Made by a program: the position numbers and the translations under genes. From assembly GCA_037176905.1 (NCBI GenBank), contig JBBBWG010002670.1, forward strand, positions 18,604-82,603: 64,000 nt of DNA. The letters run 5' to 3'. The notes beneath the pieces are model-generated. The model was given only the letters and a program-made list of their open reading frames with translations. It made no database searches and was not told the DNA's origin. Within the stretch, counting starts at the first letter, position 1. Each line of letters starts with the position of its first letter. This stretch comes from Azolla pinnata (lineage: Eukaryota > Streptophyta > Polypodiopsida > Salviniales > Salviniaceae). Positions 12,897-24,220 of the stretch are shown here, piece by piece.

Positions 12897-14597
12897 TTAT
12901 GCTTTGCTGTGTAATTGGGATATGTGCTCCGAGCATTTCTTGCGAAACTGCTTGACGTCAGCCGGTTTGACTACAGCTTGCACATGGGTATCATCGAGCA
13001 GCTCCATAGCACGCTGCAATGCCTCCTCAGCATGCTTATGGGCTGCCAATGCAGCTTGACTGTCAGTCACCACATCGAGCTTGTAAAATCCGATCTCACC
13101 AAGTGTAATCAAAGATCGAATCCATAGTAGAAGTCCCCGTTCACATGAAGAGATTTCCTTTTTGTTCCTGTTCTCGAGAGATTCATCCCCCACCATGATG
13201 ACCGAGCACGACTCTCTCCATTTCATCTCTCCAATCCTTGCTGCTTCCAGGACAAGCTTCTCTGCCTCCTGATAACGCTCCAGAGCTGTGGGCTTGTCAC
13301 CCGAAGAGGCCAGCACCTTCCTTCCCTTGAGCAGAACTAATCCCCCAAGCTTCCACAAGCATGAAGCTAGGCGAACATCGTGATCATTGCGGCTGCCATC
13401 ACCTCTCAATATAGCGATACACTGCTCTAACAAGCTCTCGCTCTCCGTGTACTTAGCCTGCCTTAAAAGGATGAAGATCAACAGCTCGAGCCCTGCAACA
13501 ATGTCTTCAGAGCTTGCTTCTTTAGAAAGCTCCAGTATTTGTAAGGCCTTGCGCTGGTTCGCCTCTGCTTCTCCCAATCGCCCACACGAGAACAATACCT
13601 CAGAGAGGCGGCTCCTCCTCTTGATAGCCATGGCTGTGTTGCCTAGCCCAACATGCTCGAGAATCTTGATAGAGTTTTGCATGAGATCCACTCCCCCATT
13701 CCCATCTCCGCGCAAGCGGATCACCTCCCCTAAGTGAAACATGGTGTTTGCATACTCCGGATGATCCAACCCTAAGGCTCTTCCCTTGATCTTCAACGCT
13801 TCTTCGTAGCATTGCTGCGCTCGATCGAGCTGTCGCAAGGTAACGTAGAACCCACCAAGGTTATGTAGAGCAAATCCAACGCTTCCATCTTCGAGGCCCG
13901 ATGACTTGCGGAGGCGAGAGATCGACTCGTTGTAGAGGCGTTCCGCCTTCTCGTAGTCTTTCTTCAGCCGGAAGAGCTCTGCCAGGTTGTTGTAGCAAGA
14001 GGCAACATGTGGGTCTTCTTCCCCAAACCCTAACCTTGCCTCTTCCAATGCCTTGTAGAAGTAGGTCTCAGCCGCATCATACAAGCCTTGAGAAGAGAGT
14101 TTCCGGGCCTTATCCGTAAAGATCCTCCATTTAGCTGTGTGGACATTGGATTTCACTTCTTCAGGCGGTGCTTGTGTAATCGAGACTCTCTCTTCCTCTT
14201 CCTCTTTCTCTCCCTCTTCATCTTCTTCATAGCTATGGCGCTTTGCTTCATCTCTGGCCTCTTCTTGACAATGGGCCTTCTTGCGTTCTTGATCCAGCCA
14301 CAGCGCAAGAACCGAAAAACCCACAACCAGAACCGCATCTGCAGCACATCTCCTAGTAGGAGGGCCCAACTCAGCAGGGGTCTCCCAGGAGAACCCTGAT
14401 CTCTTCTTCATCATACCAATGCATGTCCTGGGAGCTTGGCTGGGGGCACCATGCCCAAATTCTGGGCCTAGATCAGAGCTCGGGGGGCGCAGGGAGAAGG
14501 AGGCAACCCCGGTGCTGGTGCTGGTGCTGGTGGGCTCTGATGTCGGGGCACGACAGAGGTGGAGCAGTCTTCTTCTAGCACACAACAGAAAAGCCAT
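12897..14597 (-). CDS. TPR protein, kinesin-light-chain-like repeats, organelle-targeted or membrane-anchored
   Basis: Intronless gene of 566 residues with a clear ATG start. Residues 1-40 are Arg/Ser-rich without acidic residues until position 21, like a mitochondrial or plastid presequence. Residues 86-101 (DAVLVVGFSVLALWL) form a possible single membrane span, followed by a Glu-rich segment (118-140). From ~155 there are tetratricopeptide repeats with the long 42-residue spacing of kinesin-light-chain-type TPRs, for example SQGLYDAAETYFYKALEEA, YNNLAELFRLKKDYEKAERL, LHNLGGFYVTLRQLDRAQQ and FHLGEVIRLRG. More diverged helices continue to ~550. TPRs bind partner proteins; no catalytic domain is seen. 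A plant 'kinesin light chain-related' TPR family of similar length exists, and this is most likely a member. Partner and process are unknown. Confidence 0.85.
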   Translation of the reverse strand: MAFLLCARRRLLHLCRAPTSEPTSTSTSTGVASFSLRPPSSDLGPEFGHGAPSQAPRTCIGMMKKRSGFSWETPAELGPPTRRCAADAVLVVGFSVLALWLDQERKKAHCQEEARDEAKRHSYEEDEEGEKEEEEERVSITQAPPEEVKSNVHTAKWRIFTDKARKLSSQGLYDAAETYFYKALEEARLGFGEEDPHVASCYNNLAELFRLKKDYEKAERLYNESISRLRKSSGLEDGSVGFALHNLGGFYVTLRQLDRAQQCYEEALKIKGRALGLDHPEYANTMFHLGEVIRLRGDGNGGVDLMQNSIKILEHVGLGNTAMAIKRRSRLSEVLFSCGRLGEAEANQRKALQILELSKEASSEDIVAGLELLIFILLRQAKYTESESLLEQCIAILRGDGSRNDHDVRLASCLWKLGGLVLLKGRKVLASSGDKPTALERYQEAEKLVLEAARIGEMKWRESCSVIMVGDESLENRNKKEISSCERGLLLWIRSLITLGEIGFYKLDVVTDSQAALAAHKHAEEALQRAMELLDDTHVQAVVKPADVKQFRKKCSEHISQLHSKA

Positions 14598-14906
14598 GGC
14601 TAGGCTCCTCCCCCTGCAGAGATTCCAAGTGTCTTATGTCTTTGCGACACATACATCGTGCTCAAATGGTCTTGCTCTCCAGACTCACAGCGAGTGTGAA
14701 AAGGGAAGTGGAATTAGGGTTTCTTTTTGGTAGCCATATAGAGAGAGACAGACAGAGCCGGAGATGATGGTTCTCCCTTCCCCTGTTTCCATGGCCGATG
14801 ATGATGTTGCACTGAGCTTTTAACACCTGACAATGGCTGAGGATTTCATCTCGTGATGCCATATCCTCTTCCGTTAAAACCAATCTGAGGCCTCTCAGCA
14901 CTTCTC

Positions 14907-14952
<46 letters not shown>

Positions 14953-14989
14953 CCATGCAGAGTTTTTTGAGAGGGTGAAAACTGCAAAT
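14598..14989. promoter_or_regulatory. 5' region of the TPR gene with an (AG)n run
   Basis: Sequence immediately upstream of the minus-strand TPR start. It contains a perfect (AG) dinucleotide run at ~14910-14950 (CT on the coding strand). CT-rich leaders are common in plant 5' UTRs. No TATA box was confidently assigned. Confidence 0.4.
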
Positions 14990-17420
14990 CCGGATTGGAT
15001 ATCCACACCAAGCTTTCAAATCCTGAACCTAAGGAATCATGTTGTCGGGAGAGACTAGGGGTTTGCAGGAACCTGTGGATTCCTTCTGCTCCCTTCCTCC
15101 TTCTATCTAGTGCATGATTGTTTAGGGTTTCTTTCTGATTTGAACCATCAACCCTCAAACCCTTAAACCCCCCAAGTTCCGTGCCCAGGGTTACAAAGCT
15201 TGAATGGTGGGTGTATATATAAACCTGGCGAGGTTAGTATGTTCTGTTGCTAGTTTTAGCATCAATTCTCTGGCCTGGTAATCCGTGAATTGCAGGAAAG
15301 TTGGGCATTTGGTGACAGATTTTCCCTCTCCTGATCATGGAAACATTGGGACAAAGTTTAAATTTTGCAGAGCGTTGCACTCCGTGCATTGTTGAGGTTT
15401 GTGGTCTTTTGTCCAACATCCACCAGGATTTTGTTGCTAATTTTAGCCCAAATTTTCAGGCCTAGTGGTGCTTGAAACAAAATTCATGGACAAAATTTCA
15501 ATGTTTTGCAACACCCTGTCAAGAATAAATCCCTCTCTTTACCAAGTGTGGCAAAGATAAAAAAAATTTATTTTGGTTGGTTGCACCATTGAAGATCAGT
15601 CTCGATTTCCCACTTCCAATTTGTCGTCCCTGTTCCCGAGTCATTCTCGTTCTGAGTAACTGCATCACATCATGTTCTAAAGAGGCGCTGAAATGCTGCT
15701 TGATGCTGCTGAATTCTAAAACACATTCATCTATGTGTGTAAAAAATCTCAGCAGTCATTGAAGTACATGGATGCAATTATTTCTTACCAAACTAGAAGA
15801 CCAAGAAGGGAATGAATATGTGAATCCTAGTTACTGCATCTCGTGCACTTCTTACAACCCAGAAGACCAAGCAGACGATGGAGCTGCTTGATGCTACAGC
15901 TATGTACGAAGTGCAGAGAAATGTGTAATTATCAGTTACCAACAGATTTACTGAAAAACAAATTTGGCCGGCTTACCAATGTTTGCAGATTGCCACTATT
16001 GTAGGTAACTAAATCTGATTTTCAAAGTGCAGAGAAATGTGTAGTGTTGTACACTGAAATGACTGACTGCATCATACTTCAAAATCATCTGGACTTTTAT
16101 ACTTCAGAATCACTTGGATTGTTGTACATTGAATGCATCTGCATTTTTATATGACAGAATCAACCATATTGTTGTACATCAAATTCACTTCTCAGTTCGA
16201 AAATTTGAAGTTAAACATCCTAGTTTAAGATATTCTCTGAAATACAACATAACCGAAGTATCTCTGCATCTTGCTTCAGTAGAAACGCATTTCAAAAAGG
16301 CTGACATAAACACGATTATCTGCATAACATTCAAGGAAGATCTCGAGCATCATCAAAATGAACGTTACCAAACGATAGGAGATGAGTATATACAAGTTTG
16401 TACAGATAGGAGCTGTACAGATATCGAGCGCAGTTTGTACCAACTCACATGATCAATTTCAAAATTGGTGCCGAAGTCTGTATTTCCGTACCAATTATCC
16501 AAATCATGAACCTCAGGAATCATATTATGGGAGAGATTAGGGTTGCAGAACCTGGGATTCCTCCTACTCCGGCTTGAACCCGAAACCCTAAACCAAAGTT
16601 CCATGCAAGGTTACAAAGCTTGAATGTAGGACATTTAGTGACAGATTTCCCTCTTCCAATCATGAGAAGATTGGGAAATTTTAGGGTTGCAGAGCTTGTC
16701 AATACCTTCCACTCCCTCCTTCTATCTTGTGTCAGGTTTGAACCGTCAGGTTTTAGTGTTGCTAATTTCAGCCTAAATTTCAGACCTGGTGTTACTGAAA
16801 AATCATAGATAGCTTTTCAGTATTTGCTACACATCAAGAATGGAATTCTGTTTTAAATTTGTAACTTGAACGGCGTAGCAAATATGAACTTTTCGATTTA
16901 TATCAGTCTCGATTTTTATTTCCCACTTCCAAATTACCGCCCTTGTTCCCAAAACACTCTCATTTTTGAGCGACTACGTCACATTATCTTGTAAAGAGCC
17001 ACTGAGATGCATCTTGATGCTGCTGTATACTAAAATACAAGCATCTATGTGTGTAAACATTTCAGCGTTCAGTAAAGTACAATTACTCCTTAACTGATAC
17101 TGGTTTATAACTTATTATCAAACAAGGAAATGAACATGTAAAGCTTTCTTACTACAGCAGAGCATTTTGTGCACTCACTTATTTCAGGCCTTGTCAGCAG
17201 ATCACGGAGCTGCATGATGCTACAGCTATGTACAGAAGGCGTTGTAATGATGTTATTTAAGATGGCTGGCTTGCAGACCAATGCGGATGCAAATAAACGG
17301 ATTTTCGAAGTGCAGATAAATGTGCAATTATCAGTTACCCACAGATCTATTGAAAAAATAAATGTGGCCAGCTTACCAATGTTTACAGATTTGCAATTGT
17401 TGTTGGTAAGTAACTGAACA
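14990..17420. repeat. Diverged tandem duplication of a ~1-1.4 kb non-coding segment
   Basis: Two collinear copies: A ~14990-16030 and B ~16500-17420. Matching landmarks in order are 'aggaatcatgttgtcgggag'/'aggaatcatattatgggag' (15030/16515), 'ggttacaaagcttgaatg' (15190/16607), 'tgacagatttt/tccctct' (15317/16638), 'tcagtctcgattt' (15597/16904), 'gatgctgctg' with 'catctatgtgtgtaaa' (15700/17015), and 'gtgcagaNaaatgtgNaattatcagttac' to 'cagcttaccaatgtttNcagat' (15910/17310). No coding frame survives in either copy. Short indels distinguish them. Confidence 0.8.
16060..16460. repeat. Dispersed repeat family copy 1 (related to 23340-24220)
   Basis: Shares 'acttcaNaatcacttgNatt', 'cacttctcagttNgaaa', 'gaagttaaacatcctag', 'cataaccgaagtatctctg' and 'gatgagtatatacaagtttgtacagata' in the same order with the copies on the other side of the sacsin-like gene. 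It lies between the two duplicated blocks A and B. Confidence 0.7.
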
Positions 17421-17837
17421 AAATTACACAGTAATTCCACAACAATTGTGTACCTGACGAATCATTACGCTGTTTGGGAGTTGAAGAAAGCAATTTTCTC
17501 GTGATAATGCATCGAGATCTAATACAAATCAATTCCATGTCTTCGAGCTTGTTGCATAGACATGGATCACTTCAAGTGCCATTAATTGTTTGCAAACATG
17601 GGTTAGACTGGCTGCTACTTACAGAAGAATATCATCATACTTGTATGCATCTTCAAAAAGCTAAGTAAAATCAATATATATCGGCAGCTGAACAAAGAAC
17701 AGCACCTAGCATCAGAAGCATGGCACTTGTCCAAAACAAAAAGAAACAAGAAGATTAGCGCAGCACTAGAGATGCTATACCCAAAACATATTCTGGTGTT
17801 GGACTTGTTGCAGAAACAAGGAGCAAGTGTTGTGACC

Positions 17838-20800
17838 CTAGGATGCAAGCTCCTCGAGGGCAGCCTCATCTTCGAGGGTAAGCCACAAGTTGTTCCGAAG
17901 GAGGAGGTATCGGACTGCATCGTCGTCAAAGTCGAAACTTGCAGCTGAGAAGAGCATTTCCCGCAGCCCTTCCACGAGCATTGCTCTTGCAACTCCCACC
18001 ACTCCTTTCGCAACCTCATTCGCCAGCTCGTCCACAATCTGTGCATTGCTGCTGCGCCCGTCAACTGCTGTTGCTATGTAGATGCGCCGCTTTCCCTTCT
18101 CCCACCGCACAAGCCCCGTCTTTTGCGCCACATACTGCTTCCCATCCACTAAGACAGTATATTCCACCTTTGCATCTCGCTGAATTCGGACTATCTCTAC
18201 ACCCTTGAGCTCCATCGCCATCCTCTTCCGCATTGGAGCAAGCACCTTCTGCTTTGGATTGGCCAAGTATCCCAGCACTGCTCTAAAGAGACCCCTCCCT
18301 ACTGTCTTTCCTCTGCATATTCCCATTTCTAGATTGCTACCTGCCTCATTGCAGCCTATGCCCACTAATGCATCGGACAATGATTGCACCCCCAGGGCTT
18401 TGTATGCTTCCACTAGCCCATCTGTCCATGTTGCCGATGACGCAGTTCTCGGATACCATGCAAACTTTAGCATGGGGCAAGAGCTCCAGAACACCTCGGC
18501 CAAGAGGAGATTATTTGCATATAAGACTTCTTTTGGCCGAGCTACCGTAATAGTGTTGGCATCTTCCGAGTACTGTCCTGGTGGCTTGCCACATGGGATT
18601 CAGCACCGCTTCAGAAAACTCTCCAGTTCCGGGCTTGATCTGCCTGAAAACGATTTCCAGCCTTTGGCAATGACACACCATGCATCCTCAACTCGCTTCC
18701 TACTCACTGTGCCATCTGTGTTCTCAGCCCATGTCAGCCACAAAGAACAGTACTTCGCTGTACCCGGGCTGGGAGAAACTCCCATGTTTTCCTTGAAGAA
18801 CTTGAGCACATCCGGGTGCTTATAGTACCTCTCGAGAACGACCAGCCTATCATGGAAGAGGCCACCGCTATCGCTAATCACACAATCCCCAGCACAGATC
18901 CAACAGCCTAATGCAGTTGCCCCCTTGGCATTCGGCACCCATATGACTCGCAGAGCAGGTTGATTGAGCCATCCAATCCAGTTTTGCTTTTGCAAGTACG
19001 CATACCATCTGTTCGCAGTGTCGGAATCAACCAAAACAAAGCCTTTCTGTGCCAAGCCCTCGATATGCAAGGCCAGGGCTTGGGCCCCACCGTTCACTTC
19101 GGTCACCATCCCAAGGTCCTTTAGAACAGAACAAAAGGGACTTAGATCACCATAAAATCCCCGGTCCACGAAAGGAGCATCCTTTGGTAAGAGGACATTT
19201 CTAAAGTTATCCATGTCTAAGAATACCAATGAAGGCTGTTTGCTACCATGCTTCACACTTCTCACCCATGCAACCTCTTGCAGAGTTGCTCTCAATTTCC
19301 GAGGAATAGCGCAGCCAAGAATTTTCAACCAACCCAAGAATGATTTGACATCATCTGCAGGAAGCTCCCAAGGAGAAGGTATGTTGATAGGTGCATCTGG
19401 AGGACTGACGACCTCAAAAATATCCACAGCACCCACAGCAGTCCTCAGAAACTGTTGCAAGCGAGCTTTTGGGATCTCATCACCAATCAAGGATGGAGTT
19501 GTGAGATAAAGTTCTGATAAGAACAATGCGTTTCCTCTCCATGAGTCGTTGATAAGAATCCTGGGCCATTTGCTAATAGAACCCGGAAGAAGCACAGGGC
19601 CCTTAAAGTCTGAATAAATGTTGGATTGTGAGTCCAGAAGGGGAAGCTTTCCGTCCAGAGTCCACAACTGACTGTCAAGAAGGTGGCCCTCCTCATGTGC
19701 ATGCAGAAGGAAGTGCAAGGCATCTATGACAAGGGCTTGCTTTTTTCTCTGCTCGCATATTTCGAGAATTTGCTTCGCATAAGTTTCTACTGACAGCTCG
19801 CAAATCCCTGCAAACTCTGACAACCACTGAAAGAGGCTAGTTTGTTGCTTGAGATCCAACTCTTGAATTGCAAGGAGTGTCTTGTTACAAATAAAACGTA
19901 CGCACACCCATTTTTCGAAAGTAGGTGTCCACCGAGATAACAGGGAGACATGACTGTTTTTCAGTGTGTAAAACACTGAAACTTGATTCCTCTCTCCTGA
20001 TGCCATCAGCCGGATATTGTCAGCACCATCGACATACTTGACAAAGGGCACATGATTTGGAACTACATATTCCGGTTGACTCTGCGAAATGAATATGAGG
20101 AGTTCCACATATAAGGGCTCTGGTAAGCTGTATACCCATCTAGAGTCAGATAGGAACTCCACATATCTCTCCCACTCCAGAGGTTCAACACCGATCGCAT
20201 GGAGAACTCCAGAATTAGGCTCCGATTCAGCATCCATAACATAGAAAGTATGGGATGTTAGGGGCATGGGAGGCTGAACTCCCATCTGGTGTGCTTTCTG
20301 AAGAAGTGCTCCGAATTGAGGCTTAAGACTCCTTGCTGCGCAGGGTCTTCAGATTTGAGCTTCTTCAGGATGTTCTCTCGGACCGACGCAAACTCCCGAA
20401 CAGAAAGCTGCTTCAAAGGAATGTAGTGATACACGTCTCTGGTAGTCATAGAAAATCCTGCGATTAGATTTGCAGCTTTCAGAAAGAAACCAAAGGCAGA
20501 GATGAATGCATGAGGGATGCATGCCATGATTCCCTTATTCCATATACTATCAAATCGAATGCTGTCGCGGGAAGACACAAGTAGGAAGTCAGCGTTGATA
20601 AGGAACGGAAAGCCCACATTTAATTTTGTTGGGAGGAAGGAATATATATCAGTGTCGGTGTAATCATTCTTCACAGGAAAGGCTAACGTGACCATCCATG
20701 AACGGACATGGCGACGATGATCTACTTCATGGTATTCAATCACAGGAAATTCTTGCTTCCAAACATGGTACATTGCTTCCTTCCCAGGTGAAGAGAGCTG

Positions 20801-22619
20801 AACCAGAGAATAAATGCAGTCATTTTCTACCATTTGAGCGCATTTCCGTAGAATAGGTGTTGTAAATCGCTGAACAGCCATCTCTCGCACCACGACACTT
20901 TTCTGGTTCAGCTGGCGCACCGACAGTTTTTCTATCTTCTTCAAGAAGAGCACAAGCTCAGGAGATAACTGGAACAGCTGTTCCCGCATGGCTTGGACCT
21001 TATCCTCGTGAATCGGCAGCACGATGATCGTGTTGGGCAGTTCATCCTCCTTGATATTGAGATGCTCGGATAGCTCTTCGGTAGAAGGCCGATGTGCCCA
21101 CTCTGGCACAATGAAGCCTAGGTTCACACTGTCCGTGGGAGCATCATGGAACTGGATCCGATATCCGTTGCTGATGACCACTGGATGATGCGTGATAAGA
21201 AAAACGCTCTTAAAGCCGATTCCTGGCAGATCAGCAGATGACAGACATCCTTAGGTCTCATCCCCAGCTATGAATCAAGCCATCTTTTCCCCCACAAAAA
21301 TTATGCCACAAGCCCAAATAATGCCATCAATCTAGCAAGCTCTAGCATGGAGAGCACAACTTCAAATATTGCCGTCAATCTAGCAAGCTCTAGCATGGAG
21401 AGCACAAACAATCTGTCTTGTTCAAGATGCATGTGAGGAAGATCAGCAGATGACAGACATCCTTAGGACTGATCCCCAGTTATGAATCAAGCCACCTTTT
21501 CCCTCACAAAAATTATGCCATTAGAGAGAACACCAAGCCCAAAACTTCAAAAAATGCCATCAAAATCTAGCAAGCTCTAGCATGGAGAGCACAAACAGTC
21601 TTTCTTGTTCAAGATGCATATGAGGAAGATCAGCAGATGACAGACATCCTTAGGGCTGATCCCCAGCTATGAATCAAGCCATCTTTTCCCTCACAAATTA
21701 TGGCATTAGAACCAACACCAAGCCCAAATATTCAAATAATGCCATCAATCGAGCAAGCTCTAGCATGGAGAGCACAAACAGTCTTTCTTGTTCAAGATGC
21801 AATATGAGGAAGATCAGCAGATGACAGACATCCTTAGGGTTGATCCCCAGCTATGAATCAAGCCATCTTTTCCCTCATAAAAATTATGCCATTAGAAAGA
21901 ACACCAAGCTCAAAACTTCAAATAATGCCATCAATCTAGCAAGCTCTAGCATGGAGAGCACAAACAGTCTTTCTTGTCCAAGATGCATGTGAGGGAGGGC
22001 CTGCACATTCTTGCAGATGGGTATATACTTACAAAAGACCCGATATACATACCTTTTTCTCCGATGTAGCCATGGCTATCTCGCTTGCCCTTCTTTGTGG
22101 ACCGACCAATGCTACAAAGCGATTCTACATTGGCTCTTGAGAACCCAATTTCATTATTCAGCACAATGAGAGTCCACTCCACGCCTACGCCGACAACATC
22201 AGCCTCCACCAGCACAAATTCTATGTTCGGAACCACTCCCTCTCCATATACGTTGTCATCAGCATTCTGTGGAAGTGCAGCACAGTAAATTACCAGATTT
22301 TTCAAATGATGAACTGGAAAGCAGGTGCCCTCCTCCTAGCTCTGAATGAGAATGAGCTAGAGAATGCAATGGGAATAACAGAGTAGAAACAAGAATGCAA
22401 TGGAGTTCATCATTATGGATCGGTGGTCCCTCAAACCTGCACTAGCTCCATGACAAAGTGGAGATCTTTCTGGTAGAGCTCTGCAGCTAGATGGCGGATT
22501 GATTCGTGCATGTCTTGAGCCAACGGGTTCTTCGCCACATCCTTTCCAATCCCAAACTTGGTGGCCCTTATGTCTTCTACGACCTTGAATGGGTCTTCTT
22601 CTGATCCTCCTCCTTCCAT
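17838..22619 (-). pseudogene. Sacsin/NO VEIN-type HSP90-like (GHKL) ATPase gene, apparently broken
   Basis: Exon 1 is 22619-22437, exon 2 is 22266-22053 and exon 3 starts at 21222. The splices are in frame. The ATPase N-terminus is intact: MELVQNADDNVY (N-box, spanning intron 1), LNNEIGFSRANVESLCSIGR, and GYIGEKGIGFKSVFLIT across intron 2. These are hallmarks of the plant sacsin-like proteins. In exon 3 the frame from 21222 ends at a stop at 20258, giving only 453 residues. The homologous continuation (SLKPQFGALLQKAHQMGV, then ~560 residues) is one frame away, so a shift occurred near 20330-20350. That second frame meets a TGA at 18600, and the same frame reopens for ~250 more conserved-looking residues to 17838. 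A 453-residue ATPase fragment could still be made. Sequencing error is the main alternative. Confidence 0.8.
21223..22052. repeat. Intron made of four ~190 bp tandem repeats
   Basis: Copies start at 21229, 21441, 21628 and 21812 with 'gatcagcagatgacagacat'. The unit includes 'ccccagctatgaatcaagcc', 'aataatgccatcaat', 'agcaagctctagcatggaga' and 'tctttcttgttcaagatgca'. The array fills nearly the whole second intron of the sacsin-like gene, and its left edge abuts the acceptor site (CTGCCAG on the minus strand). Confidence 0.9.
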
Positions 22620-23335
22620 GTTGCACGCCAGGAATCTCAACCTAGAAAACTAGTCATGGCAACAAACACACAAATCAATACAACAAACAAACATGTCTGT
22701 GTAAGAGCTTCTTGGTCGTTCTTCCAATAGATTGACATCACAACCCTAGAACATGAAACCAACATATTACATTCTAGCAGAGAGAAATGCCTGTCAGCCA
22801 ATCACATATACAGACAGCTATATGCTTTCTCTCCCTCCATTTCTTTCTCTGTATTTCTTTCTCACCTTGGAAGATTGCTTCTGAAGCTGCTTAGACTACT
22901 ATGTGTTCTGCATTGCGGAGGTATTTCAACAAACCCCCCAAATCCCTGCAGATTCAGCAAATCTGAGGAAGATTTTGGATCAATACAGAATCAAATGTCA
23001 AATTCTGGATTGTACACTTACAACGTCTCATGATTACACGATCCCCATCAGCTCCAATCATAACAAATGCATTCCCTTGAATTGTGTGCATTGGGAAGCT
23101 TCATCTTTTATCTTAACACAAACACACACACATATACAAGAGGATTCAGAATCTGAAACTTTCCAGAGATATGCCATTTAAGCTCTCCGCCATGGACTTA
23201 ATGGTTTTAAAAGAGAGATTTCTTTTCACGTCCAACCCTACCACAAGGAATCTCTTTTAAGGAAGTGCCCTAACAGAGTGGAAAAATCTGAGGACGATGT
23301 TGGACGAACAGAATCAAATGCCTAATTCTGCGTTG
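22620..23335. other. 5' flank of the sacsin-like gene
   Basis: No gene is supported. A short string of the type 'aatctgaggaNgat..ttgga..cagaatcaaatg..aattctg' occurs twice (22963 and 23286), so the ~320 bp spacing may be another repeat unit. Confidence 0.45.
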
Positions 23336-23339
23336 TATA

Positions 23340-24220
23340 GTTCCGGTTTTCTGCAACTGCATCATGCTTCACAATCACCTGCATCATTGCTTCAAAAATC
23401 ATCTGCATTTTTGCCCTCCAGAATTACCTGCATCATACTTCAAAAATCCTCTGCATTTTTGCCCTCCAGAATCACCTGCATTTTTATGCTTCAAAATCAC
23501 CTGCATTTTTATGCTTCAAAATCACCTGCATTTTTATGCTTCAAAATCACCTGCATTTGAGAATCACCTGTCTAGTTATACATCGAAATCACCTCTCAGT
23601 TTGAGAGTAGACGTGAAATTTTACATCCTAGATGCTTCAGAATCATCTGCATTTTATATTTCAGAAATTTCCTGTAATCTCATACATCTAAAATCACCTC
23701 TCATTTTGAAAGCTGAAGCGAAAATTTACATCTTAGGTTGAGGTACTCTCCGTGCTACATCACAACCAAAGCATCTCTGTATGAGCCGAAAACTGATGAC
23801 TGACACAAGCACGATTGTTTGCAAGCCCACCTCGAGCATGTCCAAATTTGAAGTTATCAGAAATTGGAGATGAGTATATTACAAGTTTGTACAGACACCA
23901 TCACGTCTACTCTCAGTTTGAGAGTAGACGTGAAATTTTACATCCTAGATGCTTCAGAATCATCTGCATTTTATATTCCAGAAATCACCTGTATTGTCGT
24001 ACATCTAAAATCACCTCTCAGTTTGAAAGCTGAAGCAAAAATCTACATCCGAGGTTAAGGTACTCGCCGTACTACATCACAACCAAAGCATCTCTGTATG
24101 AGCCGAAAACTGATGACTGACACAAGCACGATTGTTTGCAAGACCACCTCGAGCATGTCCAAAATTGAAGCTAGCAGAGATTGGAGATGAGTATATACAA
24201 GTTTGTATAGATAACATCAT
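23340..24220. repeat. Complex repeat block: ~25-35 bp units plus a duplicated ~310 bp segment
   Basis: From 23360 to 23560, units such as 'cttcaaaatcacctgcattttt' are repeated ~7 times. From ~23590 to 23900 and again from ~23905 to 24215, a ~310 bp segment is duplicated with high identity: 'cagtttgagagtagacgtgaaattttacatcctagatgc' ... 'catctctgtatgagccgaaaactgatgactgacacaagcacgattgtttgcaag'. The same family occurs at 16060-16460. Confidence 0.85.
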
